Source: Chryseobacterium daecheongense
GTDB lineage: Bacteria; Bacteroidota; Bacteroidia; Flavobacteriales; Weeksellaceae
Direction: 5' to 3'
Length of the DNA stretch: 64,000 bases
NCBI GenBank assembly: GCA_027920525.1
Contig: CP115858.1
Span: forward strand, 868,001 to 932,000
Position numbers and translations under genes: made by a program. Positions within the stretch are counted from its first letter, which is position 1. Each line of letters starts with the position of its first letter. This document shows positions 63,416-64,000 of the stretch, piece after piece. Below the pieces are notes generated by a model. That model was given only the letters and a program-made list of their open reading frames with translations. It did no database searches and had not been told where the DNA came from.

Positions 63416-63841
63416 ATGAAAAATACAAAATTATTACTGGCAGTAATGATCACTGCGACGTTTACCACTACAGGATGGGCTCAGAAAACAACTCCAAAAG
63501 TAGCAGGTGGGGATAAAGACCAACACGGGTGCATCGGTTCAGCCGGTTATACCTATTCCGTTCTAAAAGATGATTGCGTAAAGCTTTTTGAAGAAAAGAT
63601 ACAGCTGAGAGAAGCTAATCCTCAGAAATCCTACGTTTCCAATGCTGTAGTTATCTTGAGTAAAGACAAGAAAAAGGCGGAATTGTTCCTTCCTGAATCC
63701 AAGGGAAGTATCATTCTCAACAGAACCCTTGAATACTTAAACACATCGGTGTATAAAAGTAAAAAAGGAACGTATAACCTGAATAAAGAAAAGGATAGTT
63801 ATACACTCAGGAAAGGTAAGAAAATCATTTACAGTATTTAA
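63416..63841 (+). CDS. Small secreted protein of unknown function
   Basis: 141 residues. A signal peptide (LLLAVMITATFTTTGWAQ) is followed by a mature part with two Cys (DQHGCIGSAGYTYSVLKDDCVKLFE) and a Lys-rich beta-strand segment (VVILSKDKKKAELFLPESKG). The two Cys are 15 residues apart and could form a disulphide. I recognise no family, although the region up to LFE resembles small Bacteroidetes secreted proteins. It stands alone before the paired hairpins at 63849-63906. Confidence 0.7.
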   Translation: MKNTKLLLAVMITATFTTTGWAQKTTPKVAGGDKDQHGCIGSAGYTYSVLKDDCVKLFEEKIQLREANPQKSYVSNAVVILSKDKKKAELFLPESKGSIILNRTLEYLNTSVYKSKKGTYNLNKEKDSYTLRKGKKIIYSI

Positions 63842-63848
63842 AAAATAA

Positions 63849-63906
63849 AGCCTGCCGGTCAGGCTGTTGATGACCAGAGCCCGTTATTTGCTGATAACGG
63901 GCTCTG
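63849..63906. terminator. Two adjacent hairpins between convergent genes
   Basis: First AGCCTG/CAGGCT (63849-63854 with 63860-63865), then a perfect 13-bp stem CAGAGCCCGTTAT/ATAACGGGCTCTG (63875-63887 with 63894-63906). T-rich sequence follows on the plus strand. The second hairpin likely terminates both convergent genes. Confidence 0.8.
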
Positions 63907-63913
63907 ATTTTAT

Positions 63914-64000
63914 TTATTTTTCTTTAAGATCTTTTTTAATCTGCTTCTCAGCATTTTCAGCTTTTTTTTCCTGTGCTTCCTTCTCTTTACGCTGCTGCAC
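63914..64000 (-). CDS. C-terminal tail of an unrecognised Lys/Glu-rich protein
   Basis: On the minus strand the frame is open from the window edge to the TAA at 63916-63914, giving 28 residues rich in Lys, Glu and Ala (for example QRKEKEAQEKKAENAEKQ), a typical coiled-coil or basic tail. The rest lies beyond the window. No assignment is possible. Confidence 0.55.
   Translation of the reverse strand: MQQRKEKEAQEKKAENAEKQIKKDLKEK

Overview
The window is AT-rich, densely coded and reads as the chromosome of a Flavobacteriia member close to Chryseobacterium (Weeksellaceae). The evidence is two SusC/SusD pairs, a GLPGLI protein, TAnnTTTG-type -7 promoter boxes in place of E. coli-type -35/-10 sites, weak Shine-Dalgarno signals, and families typical of this group (DUF6428, DUF2490, a Bacteroidetes-type SdhC). 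I saw no rRNA, tRNA, insertion sequence, phage gene or CRISPR array. Most units end in clear hairpins, so the operons are easy to delimit.

Layout. 1-2 kb: tail of an unrecognised gene, then a minus-strand trio (small Cys-rich secreted protein, lipoprotein, GLPGLI protein). 2.5-9.3 kb: three aldo/keto reductases, an AraC regulator, a DUF892 ferritin-like protein with a histone-H1-like tail, a low-affinity iron permease-family protein and a type II NADH dehydrogenase. 9.3-12.3 kb: a MocR regulator divergent from an AhpD-like protein and two GNAT acetyltransferases, with three operator repeats between them. 12.5-17.2 kb: aconitase AcnA, Nudix hydrolase, AlkB-like repair enzyme and small stress-type proteins. 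17.4-22.5 kb: a DNA-damage cassette (XRE-S24 repressor divergent from a Y-family polymerase and a DnaE2-like polymerase). 23.4-28.3 kb: SusC/SusD preceded by a palindrome and a 52-residue Met/Cys-rich leader ORF. 28.5-32.2 kb: PAP2 phosphatase, MgtC-like protein, and an MFS transporter with its DeoR regulator. 32.4-39.5 kb: orphan SdhC-like cytochrome b, SDR, cupin, DUF6150, AraC/MFS pair, and AraC plus a TetX-like flavin monooxygenase. 39.6-46.5 kb: a TetR-controlled efflux operon resembling E. coli cecR-ybhGFSR plus a TolC-type protein. 46.6-49.2 kb: arsenic operon (arsR, DUF6428, arsC, acr3). 49.3-56.2 kb: LytS/LytTR-type two-component system followed by a second SusC/SusD pair. 56.3-61.9 kb: a possible small RNA and a copper/periplasmic metal cluster ending in a multicopper oxidase with a barrel-like C-terminal extension. 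61.9-64 kb: DUF2383 protein, exonuclease III, a secreted unknown, and the tail of a minus-strand gene.

The genes suggest a free-living or opportunistic aerobe with several adjacent resistance modules (arsenic, copper, drug efflux, a TetX relative, damage-induced mutagenesis). The strongest leads are regulatory: the Met/Cys-rich leader ORF with its dyad, two 65-bp promoter regions that match at 60 positions, paired TetR and ArsR operators, a single operator between the divergent mutagenesis genes, and -7 boxes placed so close to start codons that the mRNAs may be leaderless. Among proteins, the AlkB homologue carries an exact QLSLF sliding-clamp motif, the DUF892 protein has an H1-like tail, and the TetX relative has a Thr where TetX has substrate-contact residue His234.
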